A stretch of 64,000 nt of DNA from Trochalopteron elliotii (Eukaryota > Chordata > Aves > Passeriformes > Leiothrichidae): positions 6,700,991 to 6,764,990 of the forward strand of contig JANPWX010000054.1 of NCBI GenBank assembly GCA_024734555.1, read 5' to 3'. The first letter of the stretch is position 1, and every line of letters starts with the position of its first letter. Of this stretch, positions 1-12,779 are shown piece after piece. The notes beneath the pieces are model-generated. The model made no database searches and was not told the origin of the DNA. It worked only from the letters and a program-made list of their open reading frames with translations. The translations under genes were made by a program, and so were the position numbers.

Positions 1-3000
1 TAAGAATGAAAAGCATACAACATTTACATCTCACAATTTCATACAATTTTTCTAGCCAGGAATTTCTATTTTTTCTTTAACAAGAATTCTTTTGATGTTT
101 AGTACATGTGCATAATACACAAGCAGTCTACTAAATCAATGTTAACAGCTTTGTTGAAAATTAAAGAGACATAGAGGTGAGTGGGATTCAAAGAGCTATC
201 ACCATGCTCCCACCTGGCTGGGAAAGACCTAGTTATTCCACAGTTTTTTGATTTAATTGTGGGGTTTTTGCTTTTTGACTGGAGGTCTCTTGGCTGGCAG
301 TGCTAAGAAGCCACGACATTCTGGGCCAGGATCTCCAGTATTTAGCCAGCAGGTGCTGCAGCCCTTAGTGGCTGTGACAGTCTGTACCACAGCACAGGAG
401 AAACAACATGGGTTTAGCAGCTGTGTTGGCCATGTAGGTGAGCATGGCACAAATCAAGTCCTTTAACTTTATGAAGCAGAGGGCTGCTGTATATTTCACT
501 GATATGAAAGGGCTCAAATCTCCCAGCTGGTGGCTTTGGTTGCTATAATAAAAATTATACTAAAATTAATACCTGATATATTAAATATTTTTTTGTGTGT
601 GAAAAATAGCTTGATCAGTTCTATGAGAAGGACAGAAAACTCAATAGGACATATCATCTACTGGGACAGCAGGAACTCTCTGTGGTTACTCATGTATCTA
701 CATGGGAAACAGGAAAGAAAGAAAATGTAGTGCTTCAAGCATATTCTAAACAGATGATTGTGCAGAAAAATTCTCTCAACACAGAAATCAAAAGGTTTAT
801 AACAGGGAGAGTCAGTGCCTGCTCTGAAGTGACAGCTTCATGTTTATTTATTCTAGAAAGAATAAGAAGGAGATGCTAAAGTAAAGACAGGATTATTTTA
901 TTCCCAGATCAAATAAAGGAACACAGAGTGTGTTCTCAACAAAGTGATTACTTTAGGGGGAACTAATACAATGAATGTTATTAAATTAGACAACTTTTTT
1001 ATAGGGCATCTCACATTAAGGATTTTAGTGTAAGTAATATTTCTGTCAGGCAAAGTGATGCAAAACAAAATAGCTTTTGTAGAGGTATTCCTTAATACAG
1101 ATATTCCTGTAAAAAAGTATTCTATCTAGTATACTTCCTCCATAGCAAATTATCACTTTGCTTAACAGCTCTGAGAAACAGGGATGTCAGGAGCAAAGAT
1201 GACTATTCTCCTTTCACTAGATGCCTGAAATCTTTGATTTTAAATTAGCTTTTAGGTGCTAGTACACATAAAGCCGAGGTAAATGTCTGCTCAGCACAGA
1301 TAGCTGGGAGAAATCCTCAGCTCCATAGGAGCTGTCTTCAGTGCAAATCCCAACCCCTTGCCTGCCTGCCCTTCCATCGTGTGGGAAGCCTTAGGAGCAA
1401 AACCCTCACAGTGCTGAGCACAACGTGCAGCTAAGCTGAATTTTTTACAGAAACCATGCTTTCTCAGCCATTTCACCCACATTGGCTGGGGTAATCAGAG
1501 CTAAGAAATGTGGACCTATTGCATCCTTTACTATCCTGAAATGGACACCCGTATATCACCACACTTGAAGACCTAGAGCTACGTTTTATTATCCTGGAAT
1601 CAGAGAGGTCTCAAGGGGTAATTATGTATAAAATGACTAAAACATCTTGCCTCAGGTGCAGAGTTCTGGAAAGCCATGTCTTCTCTAAGGGTCGTGAGAG
1701 TGAGATGAAAAAGCCTGACTGCATCATCTTGTATTGTTCCCTCCAGTGCCTTTGCTAGTAATTTATCAAATCTGTATTTATCTTAGCATTTATATATGGC
1801 TCCCATTGCACCACTTTGCAATATTCAATTCCTTTATTCTCACAAGGGCCCTATCTGGTATATTCTGCATCACATCTCATGCAGTCTTGAGGAGAAGGAT
1901 CATAGCAACAGAAAATGACAGGAATGCAGTCCCTTTTACTTATTTGCTACCTTGATCTCTAAATTGTGGTTTGATGCTTACTAGATAGGGCTTCCATCTC
2001 TCATGTGGGAAATATGGAAACTGAGTTTGTTTAGAAATAGTAGGGCTCAGAGTTGTCCTCTATTTTCTCCTACTTTTTTACAAAATATTGAGGACTATTC
2101 AGGAACTTTTCAGAATTTACACATCAATTGCAATTATTTGGTCAAGGTCTATAACTTTTATAATTCAGGAAAGCTGACCGCAAAATGCACATCTGCTTTT
2201 TGTGCTGTGGTATAATTTTCTTTTCTTAAGGCACTTGCTGAAGGAAGACCTGCATGTTTTAACCCAATTTTGTGTTTGAATTCTTTTAGTTTCTCAATAA
2301 AAATCAAAAAAAAGCCCCCCAAAATTCCTCACAAAACAAAGAAGAAAAAAACCATAAATAAATAGACAATCCACCCCCCAAACCTTTTTGTTTCTTCTTG
2401 TATAGGGAAGGATTTCTAAATGTTTTAATCCCTGCTCAGACTAAATATTACTAACCCCATGTGCTGAAATACCGTCTTCAGTGGTTATATGTGGAGATAG
2501 AGATCACTTTTCCAACCCAACTCTTCTCTGGGACAAGAAATTTTGAATCTCTGTGGTTCCTGAAGAATTGGGTAATCCCAGAGAAGAAAGGCTGTTTGGG
2601 TTGGGTACAGAACCAAGAACCTTGTTGGCAAGGCAGTATCTGCCTATTTTCTTTATAATTCTTCCAAGGAGGGAAGCAAAGCATATGCTGTTAGCTATTT
2701 ATGCTCATCCTGACTTCATAGAATCATGGATGGACGCAGGCAAGTGACACATGGAAAAACGGGACTCGAGAACTCTACTTCTTCAGGAGAGCTTAAGTGG
2801 TAAAAGCACTATCCAAGAAAAATGGAGGATATATTTTGTATGGAAAATGTATTTCTGGTGGCCCTAGACTCAGTTATTAACCTTGGAGTTCCCCAGGTTT
2901 TTATTAGCAAAGCACACTACCTTCAGTCACAGCACTTACAGGTAACGTCAGATCCTGCTGTCAGAAACCACCTGTGCTGACTTGAGTGGTTTATTGGTCA

Positions 3001-3481
3001 CTTGCACAAGATATCAGCTGAAGTACAGTGGAGTAATAAAACAGATTTTGAGAAAGTACACTAGAACTCTTTCAAAAAGTTAGAAAATAACCTACAAATA
3101 CGGAAAAGGAGGTGCAAGCTCTGACACTTTCATGTCTAACCCTCAAACAGCCATTCTCTCCCTATTGATTTGATACTAATTCAAGTTTTGAATAATACAT
3201 TGGAAAGGCTGTGATCCTGAGGAGTTGTTACAGACATTTTCTCAACAGTCCTAATCCAGACTGGAGGCTGGAGGCTTTGGCTACAGGCTAATTGTTGATT
3301 CTTGTTTACCCTCTGGGCACTTTTCACAGTTCTGGCAGAAAAAACAGCCTTGAAGTGTCTGTAAAATATGGAATACATTTGCATCGTAGCAAATGAGAAA
3401 CGAGTCCCAAAGTCTTAATGCTAACGTTGGTATGAATGTAAATTTAATAGACCTGCAGTTTTTCCTTAACAGCCCCCATAC
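1..3481. other. Unique AT-rich non-coding stretch
   Basis: No recognisable gene or full transposable element is seen. An A/C-rich tract at 2296-2384 is listed separately. A GC-richer patch at 257-466 is open on both strands. On the plus strand, 301-437 is flanked by an acceptor-like ag and a gtgagc donor-like site, but its translation is poor in acidic and basic residues and is not recognised. Short frames at 530-879 and 1734-1955 look like chance. Confidence 0.6.
2296..2384 (+). repeat. A/C-rich low-complexity tract
   Basis: Runs of A are interrupted by C blocks, including two runs of six C. AATAAA-like words occur inside. It looks like a decayed poly(A)-type tract; no retroelement body is recognisable immediately upstream. 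Confidence 0.6.
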
Positions 3482-3565
3482 CTTGTCTTTGTGATTCACA
3501 AGAGAAAACAACCCTTCAATAAAAAATATTTTAACCTTAGAACCATGCAAAGAAGTATTATCATC
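3482..3565 (-). other. Unverified internal exon candidate, minus strand
   Basis: Read on the minus strand, a long T/C-rich tract ending in CCACAG precedes an 84-base open segment, which is followed by the donor-like GTATGG after AAG. It encodes 28 residues starting DDNTSLHG and ending VNHKDK, phase 0 at both ends. About 29 percent of codons start with G, as in coding DNA. I do not recognise the peptide. No phase-compatible neighbour was established: the minus-strand candidate at 5144-5310 ends one base into a codon. The plus strand is open here too. Exon-like segments of this quality are expected several times by chance in this window. Confidence 0.18.
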
Positions 3566-5143
3566 CTGTGGAAGAAAAAGCAAAAATTCAGTGTTATTTT
3601 CCGTTTATTTTACTTTTCACACATAACAATATAAGCCTTCCCATCACTCCTGTTATTAACATCTGAAAATGTTCAACTGCAGAACTTGCCCCAGTGACGA
3701 GGTTCTCTGACTTGCTCTAAACCATGGACGCTAATGCCCAGACTGCCAAGAGGTATTGTTCTTTCATTTATGAATGCACATTTATGAATTTCTGGGGATA
3801 CTAAACTGCCTCTGACTACATATTTTGAGATAAGGACAAGTGCTGATGAGACTTAAATCATCTCCTTTGCAGACTTTAAGGGGTTTGCAATGCACATAAA
3901 TGCTTTTATTATAAATAAATGCACCAAAAACTGCATTAGAAAAATCTCTAATATCACATATTGATTTCATATCTTGCATCTTGTTTCAACTCAAATTCAA
4001 ACATGGCAAGTGAAACTGGATAAAACATTTCTCACCAGCTTTGTAGTTTCTGAGAGATTATTTAATTTACTTTGCTGGAATTTTCTCACTGACAAACCTG
4101 AAGAAGTACAACTAAAAATGATAGACTACCCAATAGCCAGTGAAAATTTCTTCATGCCAGGTAAAGAATGGACATAAACAATTTATTAGTGAGTTTAAGG
4201 GCAGGTAGTCTCATTTTTAAGGTTCATTCCTCAATTAAGGCAAATAATAATGAAAATTAATCTAAAAATATATTTAAAGTTTGCTAAGTTCCTGTATTTA
4301 AAACATGTGAGTAGTTTAGCTTTCTCAGCACTTCAAGATGCTTGAAAACTGAGCTATAAAGGAAGCTAGACACCCAATTTGCAATGGAAATATATAAGAT
4401 GATGAATTGGATTTAATGGGTTCCAGTAAATCATAACATTAATGCTATTGCATGATACTTCACCTTAGCACCAGATTAAAAAAATCTGTCTCAAGTTGAA
4501 AAAACATGCTCTAAACCCTCCAAGTCCGAGAAAAGAGCCAATTACTATGAGATCTGTAAGCATATTAAGCACATCTGACTTTTGGTTTCAGCACAGATAT
4601 GAAACATGGATGAACTATCCTTAAAAATTTTACTCTTTAAAATTTAATATAGGAATTTGCAGGACTAGTGGACCTTTATAGATTAACATGTTTGTCAGAG
4701 TTCTAAAAAGAATTGAAGGGTATGTCTGTTTTTGGGATGAAGAAACATAACCAATTTCACAAGTCCATTTTATCAAAACATCAATCCAGCAGAAAATGCA
4801 AATATCACACAGAGAAATAATTAAGAAATGTATGAGCTGTGAATCTTGGATTATAACCAACTTAAAAAAATTGCAAAGTCTTACTCACTTTATTAGATGC
4901 AACTACTTTCTACCTGGAACTCCTTCTGTTCTTTCCTCTGTTTTGCCTTTTTTTTTTTCTCTTTTGAGCATGACTATCACTTAGCTATCTAAAATTGTGA
5001 GTGCAGTAGAAGCTTCTGTCATGGGGAATGGAAAGGAAAAAGTATTTTGGCAACTGGCTGAGTAACTAACCCAGAGAGTCTCTGTTACTTAACATTTGGT
5101 CAGGATATTTTCCTAAAGTTTCTCAACATGAAAAAGAAACCAC

Positions 5144-5310
5144 CTCCTTGTGAATTTCCAAGTGTGAGCAGTAAAGGAGTTTCATACGATTTTCTAATGG
5201 CCTTTTGAAGGATAAGGAAACTGTAGTGTTCACTGATTTCTGGCCCTTCCTTCAAAACTGCAAAAGACACTTTTTCAAGCAAGTGTTCCATATGTGATTT
5301 AAACATAACT
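5144..5310 (-). other. Unverified exon candidate within an 83-codon open frame, minus strand
   Basis: An open frame on the minus strand covers 5100-5351. Inside it, a T-rich tract ending in TTTTTTAG at 5311-5320 could act as acceptor, and GAG/GTGGTT at 5142-5146 as donor, bounding 167 bases. The peptide (contains HMEHLLEKVSFAVLKEGPE) has a balanced charged composition unlike most chance frames here. No family is recognised. Entry is after two bases of a codon and exit after one, so it does not join in frame to 3482-3565. It may be chance. Confidence 0.17.
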
Positions 5311-5350
5311 CTAAAAAAGGCAAATAATTTGTCAACCTGGGAATCTAGCA

Positions 5351-8300
5351 AAGAAAGACTTATTAAAATATATTACCATTATAAAATGTATTATTTAAAT
5401 ATATATACATAACTGTTACAGACCATAGAAAGGTCGCAGAAGTGCAGACACAATTACATAATATTCATGGTTAGGAGAAAGATAATCCAGAAATTCTTGG
5501 TTGTACTAAATCCACAGACTCAAATGAGAGAACAAAGTAAAAAGCAAAGCCTCCAGACCCAGACTGGAGTGAAACAGAAAATTTCATCACTCCTAAGCTT
5601 GTGTTCAGAAGGGCCAGATGTGTCCTGGTGCCCCTGAGCTCCTTTGGGGCACACAGAGCAGGGATGGCTGGGCACAGAGAAGGGAACTCCTGCCTTTGTG
5701 GAGCTCTGGCACTGTCTCTGGCCCGTGGGCTCTCCCAGGAGCCACAGATCCACTCCTGCCCTTGCTGTAAACCTGAGTGAGTTATGAGCAGCTGTGCAAG
5801 GACCCACTTGTTTCCCCCTTGTTACCAGTGTCTGATTAGACACTACCTGACACACAGGAAAACCAAGAGAAACCTCGGGGAGGAGGTTTTCAGCTACAGT
5901 GAAAGAACCAAAGCCATGAAGGGTCTCAGAACATGTGGCTTCACATGCACAGGCCAATCATGAGGAAACACTTGACTGACAGCCATGTTTGGGGATGAAG
6001 CAGCATCTTTTAGGTGTGTATTCCTCCAAAGGATGCTGAATACTCGGGTCCCCTGTAGCAGGACAGACTTCCTGAAACAGCCTCTTTCCAAAGACTGGAT
6101 GTGGCAAAGACAGCATTGCCATTTACTGGCATCTTTGGCTAAAGGAGTTTGTTAAATACCCATTAAAAAAAAAAAAAAAGAGTTAAAGAATTCACTGTTT
6201 CTCATTTTAAGCAGAAATAGAGGAATTTTTTCACACTGCTTCAGAAAAGGGGAATCTTTTCTGGCAGAGAGGGAGTGGGAAATGGGCAGCAAGGACAGAA
6301 TCACAACAGCTGACTGTCTGTGCAATTTATGGCATGATTTTTCAGAGAGAAGTGCCCCATCTGTGCAGACTAAAGAAGCTGCCAGCAGCAGAAACAGGCA
6401 AGGTTTTTTTATATACTTGGAGGTGCTGGTGACATTTCCCACTTGAAGCTAAGGACAGAAATGTGCTGTGCAAAAGGAATGGTAGAAGTATTCCCTGACT
6501 TGTTTAAACAGGGTTTTAACAAACTAGGGCTAGGGTCACCTAGGCCATCTACATTTTTATTGCAACTGGGCATTTTGTTTTAGCAGGTTCCGAGTGTCAT
6601 ACTGAGAATTTCCATACTTGCTTCCTTCTATGCAAATGCCAGCCTGTTTTTCAATTGTCAATACGTATGAGTGGGAAATTTGCTCTCTGACTTGTGTATA
6701 AGAGACATACCAGAAAGCGGATGCATTTTATCTTTGGCAGTAGAGCAAAGCTTTTAACATGTGGCTCACTTATTAACCTGACACCACCCTTTAAGAGCTG
6801 CTGTAGTTATTATTTATCCTAAAAATGTGATATATTTTCTACTGTCTTGTTGGGTATGAGAGAAAAGGAAATTACTCAGATTTTGCCTTCAACATCTCAG
6901 TAGTTCAAAGGAGCAAATAGAAAATAATTACATGAAACAAAGGGAAAACTGAAGCAACCCCCATTATTATTTTCTCCCACCCAAATAGCATTATTGGAAT
7001 TTGGAATTTCCTCCTGCCATCAGAACACCAGGATTTCTCTTTCCATTGCACAATTCAAGCTTCTATAATTTTCGCACATCCAGAGCAGAAATATCTGCCT
7101 CTATTCCCTTGCAAATACTCTGTAATAATTAGAAATGACCTGAACACACAGTAGGATGTTGGCAGTTTCCCAGGGAAATCAAAGATGAGAATTGCTGGGA
7201 GAATTTGGGTTGGGAAGGCTGTGTCCACACTGGGCTGACAGCACCCACAAAACATCAACTGCAGGGTGAGGCAGGAAAAACAAGAGGGAAAGGTGGCTCT
7301 CAGCCAGGTCAGAGGTGGGAGCTTGGGTGCTGTGTACTGATGTGACAGACGCTGCACTCAGCTCATGTCACCCTGCTGGATGTGAGGTGGATGTTTGCCA
7401 TAGAACTTATTTCTCATGTACCATCAGCCTCAAACCAAGCTAATCCAGGAGGCTGGCTAAGCTTTGGGCAAGTCAGAATGGTTATCATGCCTACAGATCA
7501 TATTCCTCGATTTAGGAAAGATAGTGGGTTTTGTCTGAGTCACTCTAACACTGAAATATGTCCTTGACTTTAAGCCTGGGACAAAGTCCCACTTGAACGC
7601 AGTTTAGGACACAGAATGTTTACCATGAACAGTTTTACATAAAGCCAGAGCAAACTTAGAGCAAAAATATTCATAGTTTTTATTAAATGCAGGTAATGAG
7701 GCCCCTCAGAACAGCAGGAATTGGGCCTGGCCAGATGTGTTTGTGCAGCCAGGTTACAAGATCTAAATTTAGACAAGCGTAACCACAAACATAAATAATG
7801 TGCAGTGAGTGTTTATGATCCACTCATTTATATATGCCATGATTTTTTCTGAGCATCCTGGCCCCATAAAATCAGAGAATTGCTTAGATCCCAAAATGTC
7901 AGTTTGAGTACTGCTGGCTTTTATTCTCCACAGGAAGCACTTAATTTTCGGGAGGTGCTGAAAGAGATCTGTTCAAACTTATCCTGTGCTGGGCATCCAT
8001 ACAATAGGGGACAGCAGCCATGGAAATGGTGACTCTATTCCTATAAGTTTATTGCACTGTCCAGTTCACACACCTATTGTAAGTGAGGACTTCTGTGACT
8101 GGGAGGTGCGTGTGCAAGCCAGGACCATGCATTCAGAAATCCATATTCTCCATAATTATAAACCTGGCTTATAATGTTCTTGAAGAAACAGATGTTTGTC
8201 TTGACTATAGCAGCCTGTATAGAAACTGAGATTTTAGTAGGAGAGGGGAGACTTCATAGGTACAATAAAATAAAAAATCAAGGCTCAAAAAAAAAAGTGA

Positions 8301-11300
8301 AAGGAAGAACTGAAAAAACCAACACTATCTATATTGTAAATATTGTAGATTTTTTCCTGGAAGAGAAAAAAGAGGGGGGAAAAGGCTCTTCTGTAGATAT
8401 ATGTAAGAAGTTGAAGGGTTTGATTTGATCAGTTACTGGCGTGATGCCATAACTGACAAGATTCTTCAATAAGTTAGATTATCCACCACTAAAATCTTGA
8501 TATATAGGGTTATTAAGATCCAAAGTCTTGCTGAAACCAAAGGAATTTAGGATCCAATCCTTAATTCAGTTTAGATTTACAAGGTAGGACTCTCTGAAGA
8601 GCTGAGAATAAATCCTGCGGACAGGTAGTTCTGGCACTCTTCCAGCTCTTATAAAAGCTGTGATGTCTTTCTAAGAGATCCAGGGACCTGGGCAGTTTCT
8701 GAGTTTGTTTTTTTTGACCATGCCTACTGTGGGCACAAATGCTCTTGCTTCTCAAACCCCACTGGAAGAACAACACCTCTTAAAAGAGTCTGGTGATAAT
8801 AAAACCTCACCTTAAATGGGGATTTTCATATAAAGTACAGGAAGGGTTTGAACATTCACAGCTTTTACTGTCTTCTTCTACATGTCCAGTACTCACAGTT
8901 CCATGATACACCTCTTCCCACTTGTACAACAAATAGTGAACTCTATTGCTTAAAACTCACTCTCTGTGCACTTGCTGTCATTATGAAACGCTATTGTATG
9001 TGGAACTTGACATAATGATGACCATAACTGACCTATCAGTGTAGATCAGAACAAATCATATTCAGCATGGCAGGTAATTGTGATTAAACCTTGGCCCTAT
9101 TTCATCATATAAACAAGAATCTCAAGACCTGACTGGGAAGGGTTCTAATAATCAGACCTCCATTTTCAAAGGTACAGAAATTTTGTTGATATAAGACAAT
9201 AAAAGGGAGACAAGAATTTTAAAAATTAAGGGAATTAACATGATGTGGATGCTGCAGGCTGTAGTTTAACCTTTGAGAAACACAGCTGTCTGCAGCATTT
9301 TTACAGAAGCACATAGGAAATTTTTAAGGTAATCGATGGTAAAGGTATCTTTACCATATCTTAAATCTGACTTCCTTTCAGAATGTCATCCTGTACATTT
9401 AAAATCACTCTTGGAACAAGCCAGTGTTTTCAAGCTGCTCTCTGCCAAAATGCCCAGTGTGTCCTATTATCTACAACAGTATGTGTGCTATTCTTTCCCA
9501 AATCAAAGCTGGTATTCAAAACTGGACACATATAAGCAGAAACTAGAAGGGAGCAGGGCCTGAATATGGCCCAGGAAATATTTTCAGTATTTTAAGATCA
9601 GAGCATTTTATTCTTTTGGAAGGTGTTTGTTGGTGCTTATTTTTTGTGCAACATGATATTTGTAGGTATGGCTCAGGAGATACCATCCTCACATACAGGA
9701 GAGAGTGGATCCATGCCTGTGTGGCTGCAGTAGATATTGATCATGTCTTCTGGGGACACACAAGAAAAGAAAAGGAGGATTTTTCCCTTTTAAATCCGTG
9801 TAAGGAATTATGCAGCCCTCCAGTGGAGCCCCTAGCTGGCTGTATGTGCTGCTTTGTTTCCTGTAGGGAGAGGGATATAAAAAGTGCAGATAACGAAACC
9901 TAACTAGAAGGGTAGGCCTCTTAAAAGTATTCATTGTCTGGGGAAAGAGGGAGGAAGGAACTCACCTGACCTTGACCACCCAAGCTTTTAACACTCAAAA
10001 AGACTTTCAAAGCTTTCTGAGGGAGATTTACAACTGTGAAAGGACGCTGGAATTACACTGCGGCAGAAGGAATATAATTCACCTTGACTCACTCCCCTCC
10101 CCCAAAATCACCCAAGTCACTTCTGCATTTTTAGAAATGTGAATACATCGTTTTGCAAATTGATTGACAGAATCAAAGGAATTCCTGGCTTAACACCCTC
10201 ACACAGTCTCTTCCTCTAAATTTCTAGCACTTCTCTTACACTGGCTGCCTTTGCTGTGAGAGTCAGCCTTCACGTCCCAGCTCTCTGCATTCACTGCACT
10301 GCAACAAAAGAAACCCATCACCCAGGGTCTGGGGCTGCTGCAACTAACACATTACAGCCAACAATAAGTTGCTAAAAACACTTACTGATAAAGGCAGCTG
10401 TTGTGGGCAGGCCACAGCTCTCAGCCCTCTGGGCTCTTATTATCAATAGCAGCCCAGTCTGGATGCCCTCTTACTAAACTACTGCAATGTTATTGCTGGC
10501 TCTATCCCCAGAAAGTCCAGGCAGGGTTAGGGATCCACTGTGTTGCACACTCAAAATTCACGGTCTCTAAATTTTGCATGATGTTTTTATTGTGCTAATA
10601 TGTCCCAACAGTAATAATCAAAAATATCTGATTCCAGAGGCACTGAGAGAATGACTCCGGATCAACCCCCTGTTCAGACCTCCAAGAGAAACTGGTTTTG
10701 TCAAAGGCTTCTTGAATAATGGGGAATATACAAACAAAGCTCCTGGACTTCTCAGCATCTAAGGCTGCTGCTTCAGTTTTAACTTGCACAAACACAGAAT
10801 TGTTCTGGTGGCAAAAAGCAGGTGCTTTTCTCTTCTTATTGTATTTGAACAATTTCAGGGTCTTTGGGTTTTTAGTGCCTAAGGGTACAAAGCAATTCAG
10901 TGCCTCAGAGAATGTATCTCTTATCTCTAATTGTTTCTTCCAGTCAAAGAAGCTGCAAAAAACAGAAGAAAGTTTTCTTTTTCACTCTTCTTTTCATGCA
11001 TCAGGAAAATGATTAGAGGCTGGGGCAGCCTCTGGCAGGTGCAACTCCCAAAGGGGCCCTGTGCCACTTATGTTGGAGGTGGGCAATGTGTCAGATAACA
11101 CACGAGGCTCCTGTGCTGTGTCCCAGCCTGTCTTACAGAGCTCCTGCCCAAAGAGATGCTTCTGAGAGCTGGAATTGCTGAATCCGCTTTTGAGTTCTTT
11201 ACTGAAGGTACAAATAATCACAACAAGCTACAGGAATGTGATCTCTTCCCTTCTCTTCCTTCTCTCTGCTATGATGTATTATAATGAACATTCTGGGGCA

Positions 11301-12468
11301 GATCAGTAGAAAGCCCCTGAATATAAGCCTCTGCGCTTAAAATATCTAAATTGCAAGCAGGAGTGTGCTCCCTGTGCTTTGGAAAAAAATAGTACAATTT
11401 TATTTGCAGACTTCACCGCTAGGATCTTCCTGAATTATTTTATTCATTATGCTTCTTCTTTACAATCAGTATTCATTTCACAAGTCAATAACATATGGGA
11501 TGTATCAATACGCTCAAGTGAAGATGACACATTCATAACTCATACAGCTGTTTTTTCACACCTGAGAAGGAATATAATGCTCCATATCAGTGCTCATCCA
11601 CAGCTGTACCACATAAATAAAAAACGTAGATTGTGCGGAAAAAAGAAACAGTGACTTAAAAGAAAACTCAGCTGCCTAACTGCACATTGCTGCACTCTTT
11701 GGAAAGCCAGGAATCTATTAAGCCCGGTTGTGAGAAGTTGTTCTTTCGAGATTAACTCTTTCTCAGGGAACACTGCACTGCTCACTGTGAGCTGTGACTG
11801 GAAATGAAATGCGTGAAGCACCAGGAGGAGAAACAGCCATGCTCTGGGCAGGGAGCGTCCCTGGAAGCTGTGCTGCATCCCACAACTTGGGAGCATTTCT
11901 GACCAGGAGGAAGGGGTTAAAGATTTTGCTGCATAGATTTTGCACTTTACTAAAACTCATGTGTGTCTTTAAGACCCAGCTGCAGCTCTCTAGATGAACT
12001 CAAAGAGCTGAGACCCACACTCTGCCATAGTCTCTCTTCCCAGAGCAAAGCAAACCAACAACCACTTCTGACAAATGCCAAAAGCTCCCCTTTCTTGCCA
12101 TCTCTCCTCTTCCTCAGCATTTTCTCTTCATCAGGAAATGCTCAGACTTAGGAACCTTTGCTCTTCTGACAGCACTCATCCTGGCAGGCACAGCTGGGGG
12201 CCCTGGGGTGGCAGCAGCCCTGCTGTGAGCAGGTGGGCACAGAGGGCACAGTGGCCCCAGAACCCAGTCCCCTCCCAGCTCCAGATATTCAACAATGCTC
12301 AGGCAGTCTCCCCTTTATATCATCACCTGGTTATTCTGCTTCAGCTTCCTCATGCTGTGTATTTGTGGGGGCGAGAGCTGCAGAGCAAATTCTAAGTATT
12401 TTGTTCAAAGTACATGAATGTGTCAAGATTTTTTTAAAATGGTTTCCATTCTTTTCATTTTTTTCCAG
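5351..12468. other. Unique AT-rich stretch with small GC-richer patches
   Basis: No gene or recognisable mobile element. GC-richer patches lie near 5570-5770, 7200-7350, 11010-11160 and 12170-12270. The minus frame at 5520-5957 (145 codons) crosses the first patch and gives a Cys/Ser/His-rich, unrecognised product judged to be chance. A 15-base A run sits at 6165-6179. An 8-bp inverted repeat (TCATTATG...CATAATGA) occurs at about 8981-9020. Plus frames at 9336-9563, 9616-9903 and 10719-11012 are not recognised. Confidence 0.55.
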
Positions 12469-12779
12469 CACTATTTGATTTTAAAAAAAGATCATCTGTA
12501 GAAAGGAAAAGAAGTCTGTCTTTTAAAATACTGGCCAATTCTGAAACTTTAGAAGAGAAAGAGTTGCCACTGTTTCTCTCAAACCTAGACAGGACCAAAG
12601 CTGTATGTCCCTGCAGCAATTATGTAAATAAATACCCTGATCCCAGAGAAGTGCTGGCCTTTGTTGATCATTTTTGTGAAAAAATAAAGCAGCAAAAAGA
12701 CAGCACAATAATGATCACACTTCTGCAGGAACAGACAGAAGGGAATTGGTATTTCCCAAACAGATTAGGAGGCAGCTGA
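12469..12779 (+). other. Possible 3'-terminal coding exon, unidentified protein
   Basis: A long pyrimidine tract ending in TTTTTTTCCAG at about 12450-12468 is followed by an open frame of 102 codons up to TGA at 12777-12779. The frame starts after two bases (CA), so an upstream exon would have to end one base into a codon. The peptide has balanced composition: a basic start (LFDFKKRSSVERKRSLSF), an acidic stretch (ETLEEKE), then YPDPREVLAFVDHFCEKIKQ and a final NRLGGS. G is more frequent at codon position 1 than at positions 2 or 3, a mild coding signature. I recognise no family. No upstream exon could be joined convincingly, and no strong AATAAA lies close downstream. It could be a real last exon, a gene relic, or a chance frame. 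Confidence 0.28.

Noticed and set aside
2716..2735. TCATAGAATCATGGATGG as the end of a CR1 copy
   Set aside because: Only the first 13 or so bases match the CR1 terminal repeat; the following sequence does not continue as CR1.
4039..4555. Two plus-strand exon-like segments, 4039-4160 and 4469-4555
   Set aside because: Both have acceptor/donor-like borders and protein-like translations, but the first ends one base into a codon and the second must start in phase 0, so they cannot be consecutive. The intervening sequence offers no bridging exon.
5520..5957. 145-codon minus-strand frame
   Set aside because: Lies in a GC-richer patch; Cys/Ser/His-rich composition typical of a chance frame.
7464..7480. 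TTTGGGCAAGTCAGAA as a further MIR core
   Set aside because: About 12 bases match but neither flank continues as MIR.
9382..9478. Plus-strand exon-like segment ending before GTATGTG
   Set aside because: Weak acceptor and no phase-compatible partner; within the number expected by chance.
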